IMG/VR virus record: IMGVR_UViG_3300000325_000003
Location: 1 to 62,831 of that record
Direction: 5' to 3' (one strand)
DNA length: 62,831 bases
From: a virus
Positions 56,453 to 62,831 of the stretch are shown here, in pieces. The translations under genes were made by a program, and so were the position numbers. Under the pieces are notes generated by a model that saw nothing but the letters and a program-made list of their open reading frames with translations, had not been told where the DNA came from and did no database searches. The number at the start of each line of letters is the position of its first letter. Position 1 is the stretch's first letter.

Positions 56453-57115
56453 TCACTTTGAGGGTAAGATAACAGCGTATTTGCCACCCCATTGTGAAGA
56501 AGGTGGGATGTTAGGATCACCAGGAAAAGCTGTCAATAGGGAATAAGATTTACCCGCTTTGACATCTGAAAGGATAGCCTTTACACTCTTAGCATCATCG
56601 GGTAAAAACTTAGAGTTACTTGGTCGAATGACGAGGCTGATCTGATTGGTAGCGAAATCCCTTAGAGAAGCTGTAGTCTGAACAGCAGGTACAGTGATTT
56701 TCTTACCCCTCTCTTCTTTTTGGACTGTTGTCTGAGTCGCACCAGGCAGTCTCATCGCTTCCTCAATCGGGAGGACAAGGTTATACCCTACATTGGAAGC
56801 CTTCATGGTGTAGAGGCCACCTTGACCCTTAACAGGAGCTTTCTGAATGAGTTTGATAAGAGTACGCTCATCAATGCCTCTCGCAAAGACTGAACCTGTA
56901 CCAATGTCATTGTGTGCGGTAATGTGTTTAACAGCCCACTGAGATAAAAGAACATGACCTGCCCGTACTGGGATCTTCCATGTTCCTTTTTGAAGTTGAC
57001 GAGGTTTGTCTCCTGTACCTGCTGACTTTAGATGTGCAAGTTTACGCTCAATGCCATTGATCCTTAGATCGAAGCTAACGATCTCTGCAAGTACCGATTG
57101 GATTTCTTTGTTCAT
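56453..57115 (-). CDS. Helical-leader protein with unknown alpha/beta body
   Basis: 220 residues; ATATGGAGAACAGAC before the ATG. The first ~30 residues form a helix (L-A-E-I-V-S-F-D-L-R-I-N-G-I-E-R-K-L-A-H-L-K) that recalls the tag family's helical logic but not its sequence. The body has repeated beta elements, G-T-G-S-V-F-A-R-G-I-D-E-R and a C-terminal S-L-L-T-A-F-P-G-D-P-N-I-P-P. The A-F-P-G ending recalls some RNase or toxin folds of phage origin, but no motif confirms it. Convergent with the HAD fusion. Confidence 0.45.
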   Translation of the reverse strand: MNKEIQSVLAEIVSFDLRINGIERKLAHLKSAGTGDKPRQLQKGTWKIPVRAGHVLLSQWAVKHITAHNDIGTGSVFARGIDERTLIKLIQKAPVKGQGGLYTMKASNVGYNLVLPIEEAMRLPGATQTTVQKEERGKKITVPAVQTTASLRDFATNQISLVIRPSNSKFLPDDAKSVKAILSDVKAGKSYSLLTAFPGDPNIPPSSQWGGKYAVILPSK

Positions 57116-57152
57116 GTCTGTTCTCCATATTTAAGGTTTTGTATGAAGGACA

Positions 57153-57171
57153 GTATAAAGAAACTATTAAA
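57153..57171 (-). promoter_or_regulatory. Promoter-like motif A
   Basis: Minus strand TTTAATAGTTTCTTTATAC, 38 bases before the start at 57115. Confidence 0.5.
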
Positions 57172-57790
57172 GTCTTGACTTTTTAATCGCTTCTTTGAGC
57201 TTCTTTTCGTCATACACTTTGATGTTACTCTCACTTTGAAAAAGGTTGTGAGCTGATTTAACTTGAGATTGATTGAGCTTCATATTACCAGTAACCGTAA
57301 TATCATGTGTGTCTTTATCTTCAAGCCTAGTTGTAAATCCTGTGACCGAGGGCATGAGTAGCTTAATCAGTTTGGGGTCAATGTACTTGAGGGCTATATC
57401 CCAAACCATTTCAAGTTCGACCTCGTTGGAGATGTTAATGGGGGAGTTACCATAAGAGGTAGGCATCTTTTGCCTATAGAGACTAATACCAGATTGAGTC
57501 CGAAGATCCATATCAAAGAAAGGTACAGGTTTACCTGGTGGTGGAGGTGCATTTTCAAATGAAATCTTAATGTGTGCATGAATGATTTTATCCCCAAATG
57601 TCACCTTTGGCAGTACCGTACCCCAACCATGAAACACGACCAAGATTTCTCCTTGTTCAACAAGGCGGGCGATGAACTCTTGCTCAATGTCAGACATCGG
57701 AATGTAAAGGGAGTTTTCATTACCACCTCCAAATGTGTTCTTCCCTTTTTTCCGATTGGGGTCGTTTTTAATACCATTGATGTTGGTCAT
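57167..57790 (-). CDS. Unknown alpha/beta protein
   Basis: About 207 residues from the ATG at 57790 (GAGGAGATTGCTAGC); the frame opens to 57808. Contains G-G-G-N-E-N-S-L-Y-I-P-M, I-L-V-V-F-H-G-W-G-T-V-L-P and a helical C-terminus that ends basic. No family is recognised; the G-W-G-T and V-W-D-I-A-L-K-Y regions look like a compact enzyme or structural domain. It is followed by the gene at 56453-57115 on the same strand. Confidence 0.45.
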   Translation of the reverse strand: MTNINGIKNDPNRKKGKNTFGGGNENSLYIPMSDIEQEFIARLVEQGEILVVFHGWGTVLPKVTFGDKIIHAHIKISFENAPPPPGKPVPFFDMDLRTQSGISLYRQKMPTSYGNSPINISNEVELEMVWDIALKYIDPKLIKLLMPSVTGFTTRLEDKDTHDITVTGNMKLNQSQVKSAHNLFQSESNIKVYDEKKLKEAIKKSRL

Positions 57791-57817
57791 TGCTAGCAAT
57801 CTCCTCATTTTAGGGTT

Positions 57818-59245
57818 TCAACCCTCTACTATACCACTCTCAAAAATGTGTTCTAGCATATCTACAATTGTTTCTATGCTCTCTAGTGTTCTCCCCGATG
57901 CAGTGAGCCTACGCATACTTGCTGTTCGAGTCGCCTCTCGAACAAACATCAGAGGGTCGAAGTGGAGCTTGGTCTTACCTGTGGTAATACTTTCTTTGAG
58001 CGTGTTTTGCATGGACGCAGTACTTAAGAATCTTAGCAAAACTTCTGGGTTGATATAAGATTTCTTAGTTGTACTGCCACTATCATGGCTTAATGCCACC
58101 TGTGCTCTTTCATGTGCTTTATTGATTGTGTCTGATACAATTTCAACAACCCGTTGGGTCAAGTCTTCAGTTTCTAGTTCTGCGACTTCTTTAATCTTTT
58201 CAAGCATCGAGTCTCTTTCTTCTTGGAGTCCATCAAACACCTCTTGGGTCGCTCTTAACTTCCTAAAGTCAGTGATCTTAAAACCTTTGAAATTCTCTTT
58301 AAAGTATTTCGCAAGATGTCTATAAGTGAACTTCTCTCCCTCACTAGTAACGAAGATATACTCAGAGCCAGATTCTAAGGCGTTGTCTACATAGTCCTTT
58401 AAAACTTTGATGATAGATGAGTTGGATATGGAAGCTGTATTTACCGTTCCCATTTTCCCTCTGAAGACCAACTCGACAAAATTGTTTCGGACAAAGTTGA
58501 CATGGGTGGCGTTCAAAGTGATTGCACCGAATGTTTCAACCTGCACTTCTTGTTCCTCCACAGTTTCTACAATCCCATTCCCTATTTGTCCTGGTCTTAT
58601 TCCTGTTTCCATGATGATTGAAGTAATGATTGCAGATAACTTGGTTAGTTCATCTTTTGACTTGAGGTCTTTTTTAATCTTTTTTACGATGGTGTTGTAC
58701 TTTTTGATGAGCTTCTTTTGAGACTTGATCTTCTCGGCTAAAGTATAAGTCTTGTTGCCGAACATATCGTTAATCGTCTTGATGTATCCCTCATCATCTA
58801 CATCAATCGTGATTGTGTCGGGCAGGTACGCCCTTAACTCCACAGGAATGGCAGATTTAAGAGGGGTTTGTTTTTTGTGGAGTTCTATCGCCTTAAAAGA
58901 CCTAACACTGTTTTTTTTGAATGTCTCGCTTACCTCTTTAAGAGGCTTTTGCCCAGCTAGGTAGTCTCGTATGAGGTACATCGTTGCATTTCTCCACGAA
59001 TATGCTTTATCGCTTACCTCATCTGACCCCACAAACTTATTCATGAACCCTAAGACTTGAGACAAGTTTTTAATCGACTTAACTATATGTCTTTTCCTCT
59101 TACCTATAACTGCTTTTCCCCTACCTTTGTGTTCAGATTTAGCTTGCACCCCATAGCTTTTAAGGTCTTTCAACAGGACTTTAAAGGCAGTAAGGGATTT
59201 GCGTTGAAACGCAGAGATTTTTTTTTCCTCTTGTGGTGTCGGCAT
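57818..59245 (-). CDS. Type IB DNA topoisomerase (viral/bacterial type)
   Basis: 475 residues from the ATG at 59245, which follows AAAGGAGAATTAAA (the frame opens from 59275). The catalytic residues are in order: R217 (E-T-G-I-R-P-G), K264 in F-R-G-K, R328 and R331 in D-F-R-K-L-R-A-T, H387 and nucleophile Y397 (K-K-S-Y-I-N-P). F-G-A-I-T-L-N-A-T-H-V before the Lys is also diagnostic. Topo IB relaxes supercoils by a 3'-phosphotyrosine. The N-terminal ~130 residues are a basic helical domain; the C-terminal ~75 residues include A-T-R-T-A-S-M-R-R-L. Phage-encoded topo IB is uncommon. It may relieve torsion during replication or act with the SNF2 and GHKL ATPases. Confidence 0.85.
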   Translation of the reverse strand: MPTPQEEKKISAFQRKSLTAFKVLLKDLKSYGVQAKSEHKGRGKAVIGKRKRHIVKSIKNLSQVLGFMNKFVGSDEVSDKAYSWRNATMYLIRDYLAGQKPLKEVSETFKKNSVRSFKAIELHKKQTPLKSAIPVELRAYLPDTITIDVDDEGYIKTINDMFGNKTYTLAEKIKSQKKLIKKYNTIVKKIKKDLKSKDELTKLSAIITSIIMETGIRPGQIGNGIVETVEEQEVQVETFGAITLNATHVNFVRNNFVELVFRGKMGTVNTASISNSSIIKVLKDYVDNALESGSEYIFVTSEGEKFTYRHLAKYFKENFKGFKITDFRKLRATQEVFDGLQEERDSMLEKIKEVAELETEDLTQRVVEIVSDTINKAHERAQVALSHDSGSTTKKSYINPEVLLRFLSTASMQNTLKESITTGKTKLHFDPLMFVREATRTASMRRLTASGRTLESIETIVDMLEHIFESGIVEG

Positions 59246-59285
59246 TTTAATTCTCCTTTTCTTTAGTGGTATCATAAATGAAATA

Positions 59286-59304
59286 CCATAAAAGAACTAT
59301 AAGG
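59286..59304 (-). promoter_or_regulatory. Promoter-like motif A before topo IB
   Basis: Minus strand CCTTATAGTTCTTTTATGG, about 45 bases before the start at 59245. Confidence 0.45.
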
Positions 59305-59313
59305 AGGTATTCA

Positions 59314-59580
59314 TTGAACCCTTTGCTGAGATACAGAATAGACATATCCAAGATAGATCACATCAACGCACAGATTGAAGCATACCAAAGGATGCTCGAC
59401 TGGTATGAAGGCTGGAAAGATAGAAATGACCCCTATGAATACATAGAGGAGCGTATTGAGGATCTTAACGGACAACTCGCTGAGTATCTTATTGCTCGTG
59501 AGTTCGCCATAGAAGGTGTTAGAACTTATGACGAGAAAGATGGGGGATCATATAAAGATGGGAAACAGGAGAAAAAATGA
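59314..59580 (+). CDS. Small helical protein with probable TTG start
   Basis: About 88 residues from TTG at 59314, which lies seven bases after a perfect AAGGAGGT; the upstream ATG at 59278 has no ribosome site. Predicted helical (I-D-I-S-K-I-D-H-I-N-A-Q-I-E-A-Y, R-I-E-D-L-N-G-Q-L). The stop overlaps the next ATG (ATGA at 59577). Operon leader of three small genes. Function unknown. Confidence 0.5.
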   Translation: MNPLLRYRIDISKIDHINAQIEAYQRMLDWYEGWKDRNDPYEYIEERIEDLNGQLAEYLIAREFAIEGVRTYDEKDGGSYKDGKQEKK

Positions 59581-59786
59581 GTATCGACCAAATTATTGAA
59601 GCATATACCTACGCCCGTGTCACAGGTTCTGCTAAACCTTTAGATCATCTTGATCTCCAAGCCGAGAGATATGTTAAAACAGCTTCCCCACACATAAAGA
59701 ATAGGATTGATTTCTTGTTCGCAAAGAGTGAGTACGAGGCAAAGTTGAGGTGCATCAGAAATGAAAACACTAACCGAGAAAGTTGA
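59577..59786 (+). CDS. Small helical protein, unknown
   Basis: 69 residues, coupled to both neighbours by overlapping stop and start codons. Contains A-R-V-T-G-S-A-K-P-L-D-H-L-D and a basic C-terminus. No family. Confidence 0.45.
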   Translation: MSIDQIIEAYTYARVTGSAKPLDHLDLQAERYVKTASPHIKNRIDFLFAKSEYEAKLRCIRNENTNRES

Positions 59787-60069
59787 TGGTCGAAGAGAAT
59801 GGTCTTCCTACGGCATTAAGGAACTTCAAAAAGTAATCTCACATAATGATGACAGTATGAAAGCCATCATACTAGCTAATGCCCTTAGTGAATGTAGTAT
59901 TAAGAGCGTTGGACATAGATCCTTTAAAATAGGATCTAAAATGATCCTGTCTATCACCAAAGAGGGTGTTGTAGTGATCAAAGGACTACAAGGGAAGATT
60001 GAAGAAATAAAAGACCCTAGAACTCTTTTTGATCGTATTCGGGTCCTGTGGGGAAATCGCTACCCTTGA
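59761..60069 (+). CDS. Small paralogue family member 1 (W-S-x-x-G-I)
   Basis: 102 residues. Starts V-D-G-R-R-E-W-S-S-Y-G-I-K-E-L-Q-K-V-I, then a helix (A-I-I-L-A-N-A-L-S-E) and beta strands (M-I-L-S-I-T-K-E-G-V-V-V), ending L-F-D-R-I-R-V-L-W-G-N-R. The same order occurs in the two genes at 60060 and 60394 on the opposite strand. It overlaps the 59577 gene by 26 bases and is convergent with 60060, sharing ten bases. Function unknown. Confidence 0.5.
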   Translation: MKTLTEKVDGRREWSSYGIKELQKVISHNDDSMKAIILANALSECSIKSVGHRSFKIGSKMILSITKEGVVVIKGLQGKIEEIKDPRTLFDRIRVLWGNRYP

Positions 60070-60404
60070 TTTCTTTCTGACCATCTCTTTCTGATCTTAT
60101 CCCACAAGTAGATCAAGTCTCCAATATGACATTGATCCAAACCAATAACGACCAAACCACTATGTTCTACGGGAGTTATAAACTTAATGTAGCAACTCCA
60201 GTTCTCTATTTCTAAAGCCCAACCATTGAGTTGATCTTGGTTTATTGTTTCACTGAAACCTGCTTCTTTTAATGAATCGCTTAACAAAGATCTGATCGTG
60301 TAATGAACATAATCGAGGGGTCTATCATTGTGACAACAATCCAAAATCTTACCTATTGAATCTTTTGTCCATACCCTCTCTCCTTCTCGCATTTCAGTTC
60401 TCAT
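60060..60404 (-). CDS. Small paralogue family member 2 (W-T-x-x-x-I)
   Basis: 114 residues with AAGGGAG before the ATG; a second in-frame ATG lies 12 bases later. Shows R-E-G-E-R-V-W-T-K-D-S-I-G-K-I-L, a helix L-S-D-S-L-K-E-A-G-F, strands around G-L-V-V-I-G-L-D and the ending D-L-I-Y-L-W-D-K-I-R-K-R-W. It overlaps the next gene upstream by 11 bases. Function unknown. Confidence 0.5.
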   Translation of the reverse strand: MRTEMREGERVWTKDSIGKILDCCHNDRPLDYVHYTIRSLLSDSLKEAGFSETINQDQLNGWALEIENWSCYIKFITPVEHSGLVVIGLDQCHIGDLIYLWDKIRKRWSERNQG

Positions 60405-60744
60405 AAAAGCTCTCCCTTAAAATGCCCCATAGAGGGAGAAGATCCCTTAAAGGACGCAACACCCCATTAATTGCGAATGTTATCTCATCATTATTTGTAA
60501 TACCATAGCCCAAATTAACATAAGCGACCCAACCTCCAGTGTTCAGAGACCAGCCACAATCCGAACTTCCTAACATATAGTTCTTTTCAAACCCTACTGC
60601 ACAAAGACTTTCTTCTAAGACCCCTTTCAAGTCGATAAACTTTGCTCGACTATCCTCTTTTTCAAGTCTCTTTTGGATTAGGCTAATACCTTCCTCACTC
60701 CAACCCCTCTTACCATCCTTTATCCTAGATAATGAACTACTCAT
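60394..60744 (-). CDS. Small paralogue family member 3 (W-S-x-x-G-I)
   Basis: 116 residues with AAGGGGGAC before the ATG. K-D-G-K-R-G-W-S-E-E-G-I-S-L-I-Q-K-R-L, then L-E-E-S-L-C-A-V-G-F, G-W-S-L-N-T-G-G-W-V-A-Y-V-N-L, and the end D-L-L-P-L-W-G-I-L-R. Clearly the same architecture as members 1 and 2. Three divergent copies side by side indicate local duplication, as in toxin/antitoxin, immunity or receptor-diversity loci. Function unknown. Confidence 0.5.
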   Translation of the reverse strand: MSSSLSRIKDGKRGWSEEGISLIQKRLEKEDSRAKFIDLKGVLEESLCAVGFEKNYMLGSSDCGWSLNTGGWVAYVNLGYGITNNDEITFAINGVLRPLRDLLPLWGILRESFYEN

Positions 60745-60813
60745 AAAAGTCCCCCTTAAAATAGGGTCTCAGTCTTGTTAGGTAACAAGGGTGTTGAGGG
60801 ATTGGTGATGCAT

Positions 60814-60984
60814 TTATAGTTGGACATCGGGATACCTCTTGATCTTCTCCCTAGACTCAAGCCAAGCCCTCTTGAGCAACCAAGACACCGTTCGGTCTTG
60901 ACGCTTGGCTTCAGATTCAAGCTCCTCTGCTATCTGATCTGGTAAGTAGATTGATCTTTTGTTTTTTGATTTGTTAGTAGCCAT
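60814..60984 (-). CDS. Ribbon-helix-helix regulator (Arc/MetJ/CopG type)
   Basis: 56 residues. K-R-S-I-Y-L-P-D-Q-I-A-E-E-L-E-S-E-A-K-R followed by R-T-V-S-W-L-L-K-R-A-W is the complete RHH pattern: one DNA-contacting strand then two helices. These proteins dimerise and bind operators as transcriptional repressors. The ATG overlaps the upstream gene by 11 bases, so it is co-translated with the tiny membrane proteins. It may control its own operon. Confidence 0.75.
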   Translation of the reverse strand: MATNKSKNKRSIYLPDQIAEELESEAKRQDRTVSWLLKRAWLESREKIKRYPDVQL

Positions 60985-61132
60985 AGTAAAAAAGTCCTAT
61001 TCGTATTCCTAAGACATAAGAAGCAATACACGCATAAGTGAAGTACCTCGCTCTTGGGGTTGAATGAAACAACCCAACACCAAAAGAGAGGAGAAGCAAA
61101 ATGATGAGTGATAAATAGTAGGGTTCAGCCAT
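60974..61132 (-). CDS. 52-residue two-span membrane protein
   Basis: M-A-E-P-Y-Y-L-S-L-I-I-L-L-L-L-S-F-G-V-G, a basic loop (S-T-P-R-A-R-Y) and a second hydrophobic span ending R-I-G-L-F-Y-Y-G-Y. The start overlaps the gene upstream by 8 bases in a conserved ACTATGGCT context. The ending I-G-L-F-Y-Y-G is shared with the neighbour's I-G-L-K-T-Y-Y-G, so the two look like duplicates. Holin or spanin-like roles are possible. Unassigned. Confidence 0.5.
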   Translation of the reverse strand: MAEPYYLSLIILLLLSFGVGLFHSTPRARYFTYACIASYVLGIRIGLFYYGY

Positions 61133-61292
61133 AGTAAGTTTTCAGACCTATCGACAAAGCCAACATATAAACCATGCAAAGCACGAACATTAGCTCAAAC
61201 TTGTCTGTTTTATAGACCCTATAAAAGCATACCACCATGCCGACTAGATATGCTAAGACCCATGCACTGGGGATGGTGGTGATTTGACTCAT
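61125..61292 (-). CDS. 55-residue two-span membrane protein
   Basis: M-S-Q-I-T-T-I-P-S-A-W-V-L-A-Y-L-V-G-M-V then a short polar loop (Y-R-V-Y-K-T-D-K-F-E) and a second span (M-F-V-L-C-M-V-Y-M-L-A-L), ending I-G-L-K-T-Y-Y-G. ATGA couples it to the upstream gene at 61289. Probable paralogue of 60974-61132 and candidate holin-like protein; the function is not proven. Confidence 0.5.
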   Translation of the reverse strand: MSQITTIPSAWVLAYLVGMVVCFYRVYKTDKFELMFVLCMVYMLALSIGLKTYYG

Positions 61293-61681
61293 TTTTCTTC
61301 ACCCTCTTCTTTGTACCCTGCATGATAAACATACCCACCCCCGACCACTTTCATGTAGCTGTCGTCATCGCAGTGAGTCATACAAAATAAAACGATCTCA
61401 GATCGCTTTAGAATGTGTTTCTCGTTATCGTCTACCCACTGCCATGTGGCGATGTCAGCGTCCTCGTGAGCGACATCCTCAACCTCATAGAGAGGCATGG
61501 GGAAGCTCTGCGAGGGATTGAAGAACATCCCCATCACAGAGGGCAAAGACTTCCACCACTCGATGATGGAATCTGTGGTCATCTCATCTGGGATAACACC
61601 GATCCAATGTCGGTATCCATACTCCTCTTGGACAAAGAGGATTCGGGGATCAGTTTGTGTTGGGGTGGTTTGGTCTGTCAT
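61289..61681 (-). CDS. Unknown acidic protein, first of the RHH operon
   Basis: 130 residues. Pro/Thr-rich start (T-D-Q-T-T-P-T-Q-T-D), then Y-G-Y-R-H-W-I-G-V-I-P-D, W-W-K-S-L-P-S and a Cys/His stretch (F-C-M-T-H-C-D-D-D-S). Ends G-Y-K-E-E-G-E-E-K. Motif B lies upstream at 61726. No family recognised. Confidence 0.45.
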   Translation of the reverse strand: MTDQTTPTQTDPRILFVQEEYGYRHWIGVIPDEMTTDSIIEWWKSLPSVMGMFFNPSQSFPMPLYEVEDVAHEDADIATWQWVDDNEKHILKRSEIVLFCMTHCDDDSYMKVVGGGYVYHAGYKEEGEEK

Positions 61682-61725
61682 GTTGTCTCTTTTCGAGTCG
61701 GTTGGGGGGTTGAATACATAAGGTT

Positions 61726-61741
61726 ATAGATAAGGGGTTAC
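61726..61741 (-). promoter_or_regulatory. Promoter-like motif B of the RHH operon
   Basis: Minus strand GTAACCCCTTATCTAT, identical to the copy at 32440 except for strand, 45 bases before the start at 61681. Confidence 0.5.
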
Positions 61742-61755
61742 ACACCTTGAAGTTT

Positions 61756-61772
61756 AATAGTTTGTTTATATT
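61756..61772 (+). promoter_or_regulatory. Promoter-like motif A
   Basis: AATAGTTTGTTTATATT, about 40 bases before the ATG at 61813, back to back with the motif B copy. Confidence 0.5.
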
Positions 61773-61812
61773 TTCCTCACTGTAGTTAGTGCATTAAAAA
61801 AAAGGTGTAGTT

Positions 61813-62454
61813 ATGAGTAGCGATCAAGGCTTATTGCCGATTATGAGTCCTTTATATAACTTACGAGAGATCTGTAAGCAGATCGTCCTACTCGAAGATC
61901 ACCTTAACCAACCTCGCAAAAGATGCCCCGATTGTATCCGTAAACATTTCCTCACCATAGAAGCATTATTTGAGGAAGCGGTATCTCTTGATAAAGAGTT
62001 GAAATATACAGAGGTGCTAGACAATAAGGCTGAAGAGATTAGGAAGCTCCAATCTGTATGGTTAGACACTAGAGAGAGTGAACACGCACATAGGTTTTAC
62101 CTCATCCTCGCTCAAGCACTTAGAGTTCTCAGAAAGAGCTTTGCTGAACATTGCTTTGATGTTCGCAAGATGGCGAGCATGGAGCGTAAGGCTAGTTCTT
62201 ATGTCTGCCCACACATGAGGGTAGCTACTAAAACCGAATCTGAAAAAGAGGATGAAGCAGTACAGAAGCTCATTCGTAGATCTCCGAAGAAAAAGCCACC
62301 ACGCAAAGACCTTCGTAAGAACAGAGTAGAAATCAGCGATGACCCCGACCTACAAGGTGTTGGTCGTGGGGATCAAGGCGACCCAGACCTTTCTCGTAGA
62401 GATCAAAAGATGGCGAAGCGTATTGCTCTTAAGCATCTGAACTTAAGAGCGTAA
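61813..62454 (+). CDS. Helical Cys/His protein with basic disordered C-terminus
   Basis: 213 residues. L-R-E-I-C-K-Q-I-V-L-L-E-D-H-L is followed by K-R-C-P-D-C-I-R-K-H-F-L-T-I-E and F-E-E-A-V-S-L-D, a helical motif with C-P-D-C and H that recurs in phage virion-associated proteins as far as I recall. The last ~75 residues are Lys/Arg/Asp-rich (P-K-K-K-P-P-R-K, G-D-Q-G-D-P-D-L) and likely disordered. The next gene starts six bases after the stop. Function unknown. Confidence 0.5.
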   Translation: MSSDQGLLPIMSPLYNLREICKQIVLLEDHLNQPRKRCPDCIRKHFLTIEALFEEAVSLDKELKYTEVLDNKAEEIRKLQSVWLDTRESEHAHRFYLILAQALRVLRKSFAEHCFDVRKMASMERKASSYVCPHMRVATKTESEKEDEAVQKLIRRSPKKKPPRKDLRKNRVEISDDPDLQGVGRGDQGDPDLSRRDQKMAKRIALKHLNLRA

Positions 62455-62460
62455 TCTGTG

Positions 62461-62831
62461 ATGTTAAATATACTTCTACTCGAACTGCAAAATGAGCTAG
62501 ATAAAACAGACAGACTCCTTTTAGAGGCATATCGAGTAGCCGCACCTCTAAAAAATGAGGACGGTTCTCGTAAACCCACAGTTAAAAAGAAGCGAAAGAA
62601 ACAGAAACTCACACCAGAGCAGAAGAAGAAACAGAAAAAAGAACAAAAGATCGTTAAAAAGGTCAAAGAAAAACTCAAAAGCCGCACCTATAAGAGCAGG
62701 CAAACTGGTGATGAGTTATCCTTCAACACAGCCTATAATCGCAAACACCCTAAAGCGGTCAAAGACTTCAACAAAGCGATGGAAAAGGCTAGGGGTTCTA
62801 AAGGGGAATCAAAGAAAGAGGTCAACTACTC
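62461..62831 (+). CDS. Lys/Arg-rich protein, 3' end outside window
   Basis: At least 123 residues visible. A short helical start (L-N-I-L-L-L-E-L-Q-N-E-L-D) and Y-R-V-A-A-P are followed by long basic text (V-K-K-K-R-K-K-Q-K-L-T-P, K-V-K-E-K-L-K-S-R). Its composition resembles the basic modules of the 51101 and 53458 genes, so it may bind DNA. The gene runs off the end. Confidence 0.5.
   Translation, partial: MLNILLLELQNELDKTDRLLLEAYRVAAPLKNEDGSRKPTVKKKRKKQKLTPEQKKKQKKEQKIVKKVKEKLKSRTYKSRQTGDELSFNTAYNRKHPKAVKDFNKAMEKARGSKGESKKEVNY

Overview
The window is a piece of a large tailed-phage genome, probably a myovirus of the broad T4-like or jumbo type. The evidence is a T4 gp20-like portal protein, a gp32-like single-strand DNA-binding protein with an acidic tail, a gp47/SbcD-like nuclease, very long repetitive tail-fibre proteins, a phage-type homing endonuclease, a complete nucleotide and replication kit (ThyX, class II ribonucleotide reductase, clamp-loader subunits, primase zinc finger, RecD2-like helicase, topoisomerase IB), dense packing and many small unknown genes. 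Clear Shine-Dalgarno sites (AAGGAG, ATGGAGAA) indicate a bacterial host that uses them. The host itself cannot be named from the sequence. Gene orientation flips very often, so the genome is built of short divergent and convergent blocks.

Layout. 1-5.2 kb: end of a fibre gene and accessory genes (SLOG-fold protein, triple Myb-like HTH, secreted proteins, zinc fingers). 5.3-15 kb: thyX, a DUF3310 protein, a structural protein, a Vsr-like homing endonuclease, a type IIG restriction-modification-like protein and an Ntn-hydrolase/GGCT fusion. 15-24 kb: a small membrane metalloprotease and two giant fibre genes. 24-32.4 kb: a cluster of genes sharing one N-terminal tag, the gp47-like nuclease, the RecD2-like helicase and RNA-end-repair-type enzymes (HAD-SAK, 2H). 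32.5-40.7 kb: SNF2 ATPase, GHKL ATPase, class II RNR and clamp-loader delta and delta' proteins. 40.7-41.4 kb: a hairpin-rich non-coding region. 41.4-50.7 kb: small operons, a WGR-domain protein, the portal and a stand-alone primase zinc finger. 50.8-51.0 kb: a second structured RNA with its own promoter and terminator. 51.1-57 kb: zincin/ART-like/basic protein, Dps-like protein with a basic extension, SSB and a HAD-tag fusion. 57-62.8 kb: topoisomerase IB, a family of small paralogues, a four-gene overlapping operon of tiny membrane proteins and a ribbon-helix-helix regulator, and the start of a Lys-rich protein.

The most unusual pattern is a family of at least eight genes that begin with nearly the same ~20-residue helix (M-R-[RK]-S-A-[ST]-E-x-I-x-x-L-x-x-R-I-A-x-L-E) followed by unrelated bodies. 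Several share a ~60-base upstream leader. In two places such a gene lies between two copies (36 and 37 bases) of the 3' end of a core phage gene (SSB and the gp47-like nuclease). This looks like a modular, mobile cassette family that inserts at the 3' ends of essential genes. A head-packaging, virion-targeting or oligomerisation role for the tag is inference. Two recurrent promoter-like motifs are also visible: an ATAGTTTATTTATA type and a GTAACCCCTTATTTAT type, each almost always upstream of a gene on the matching strand.
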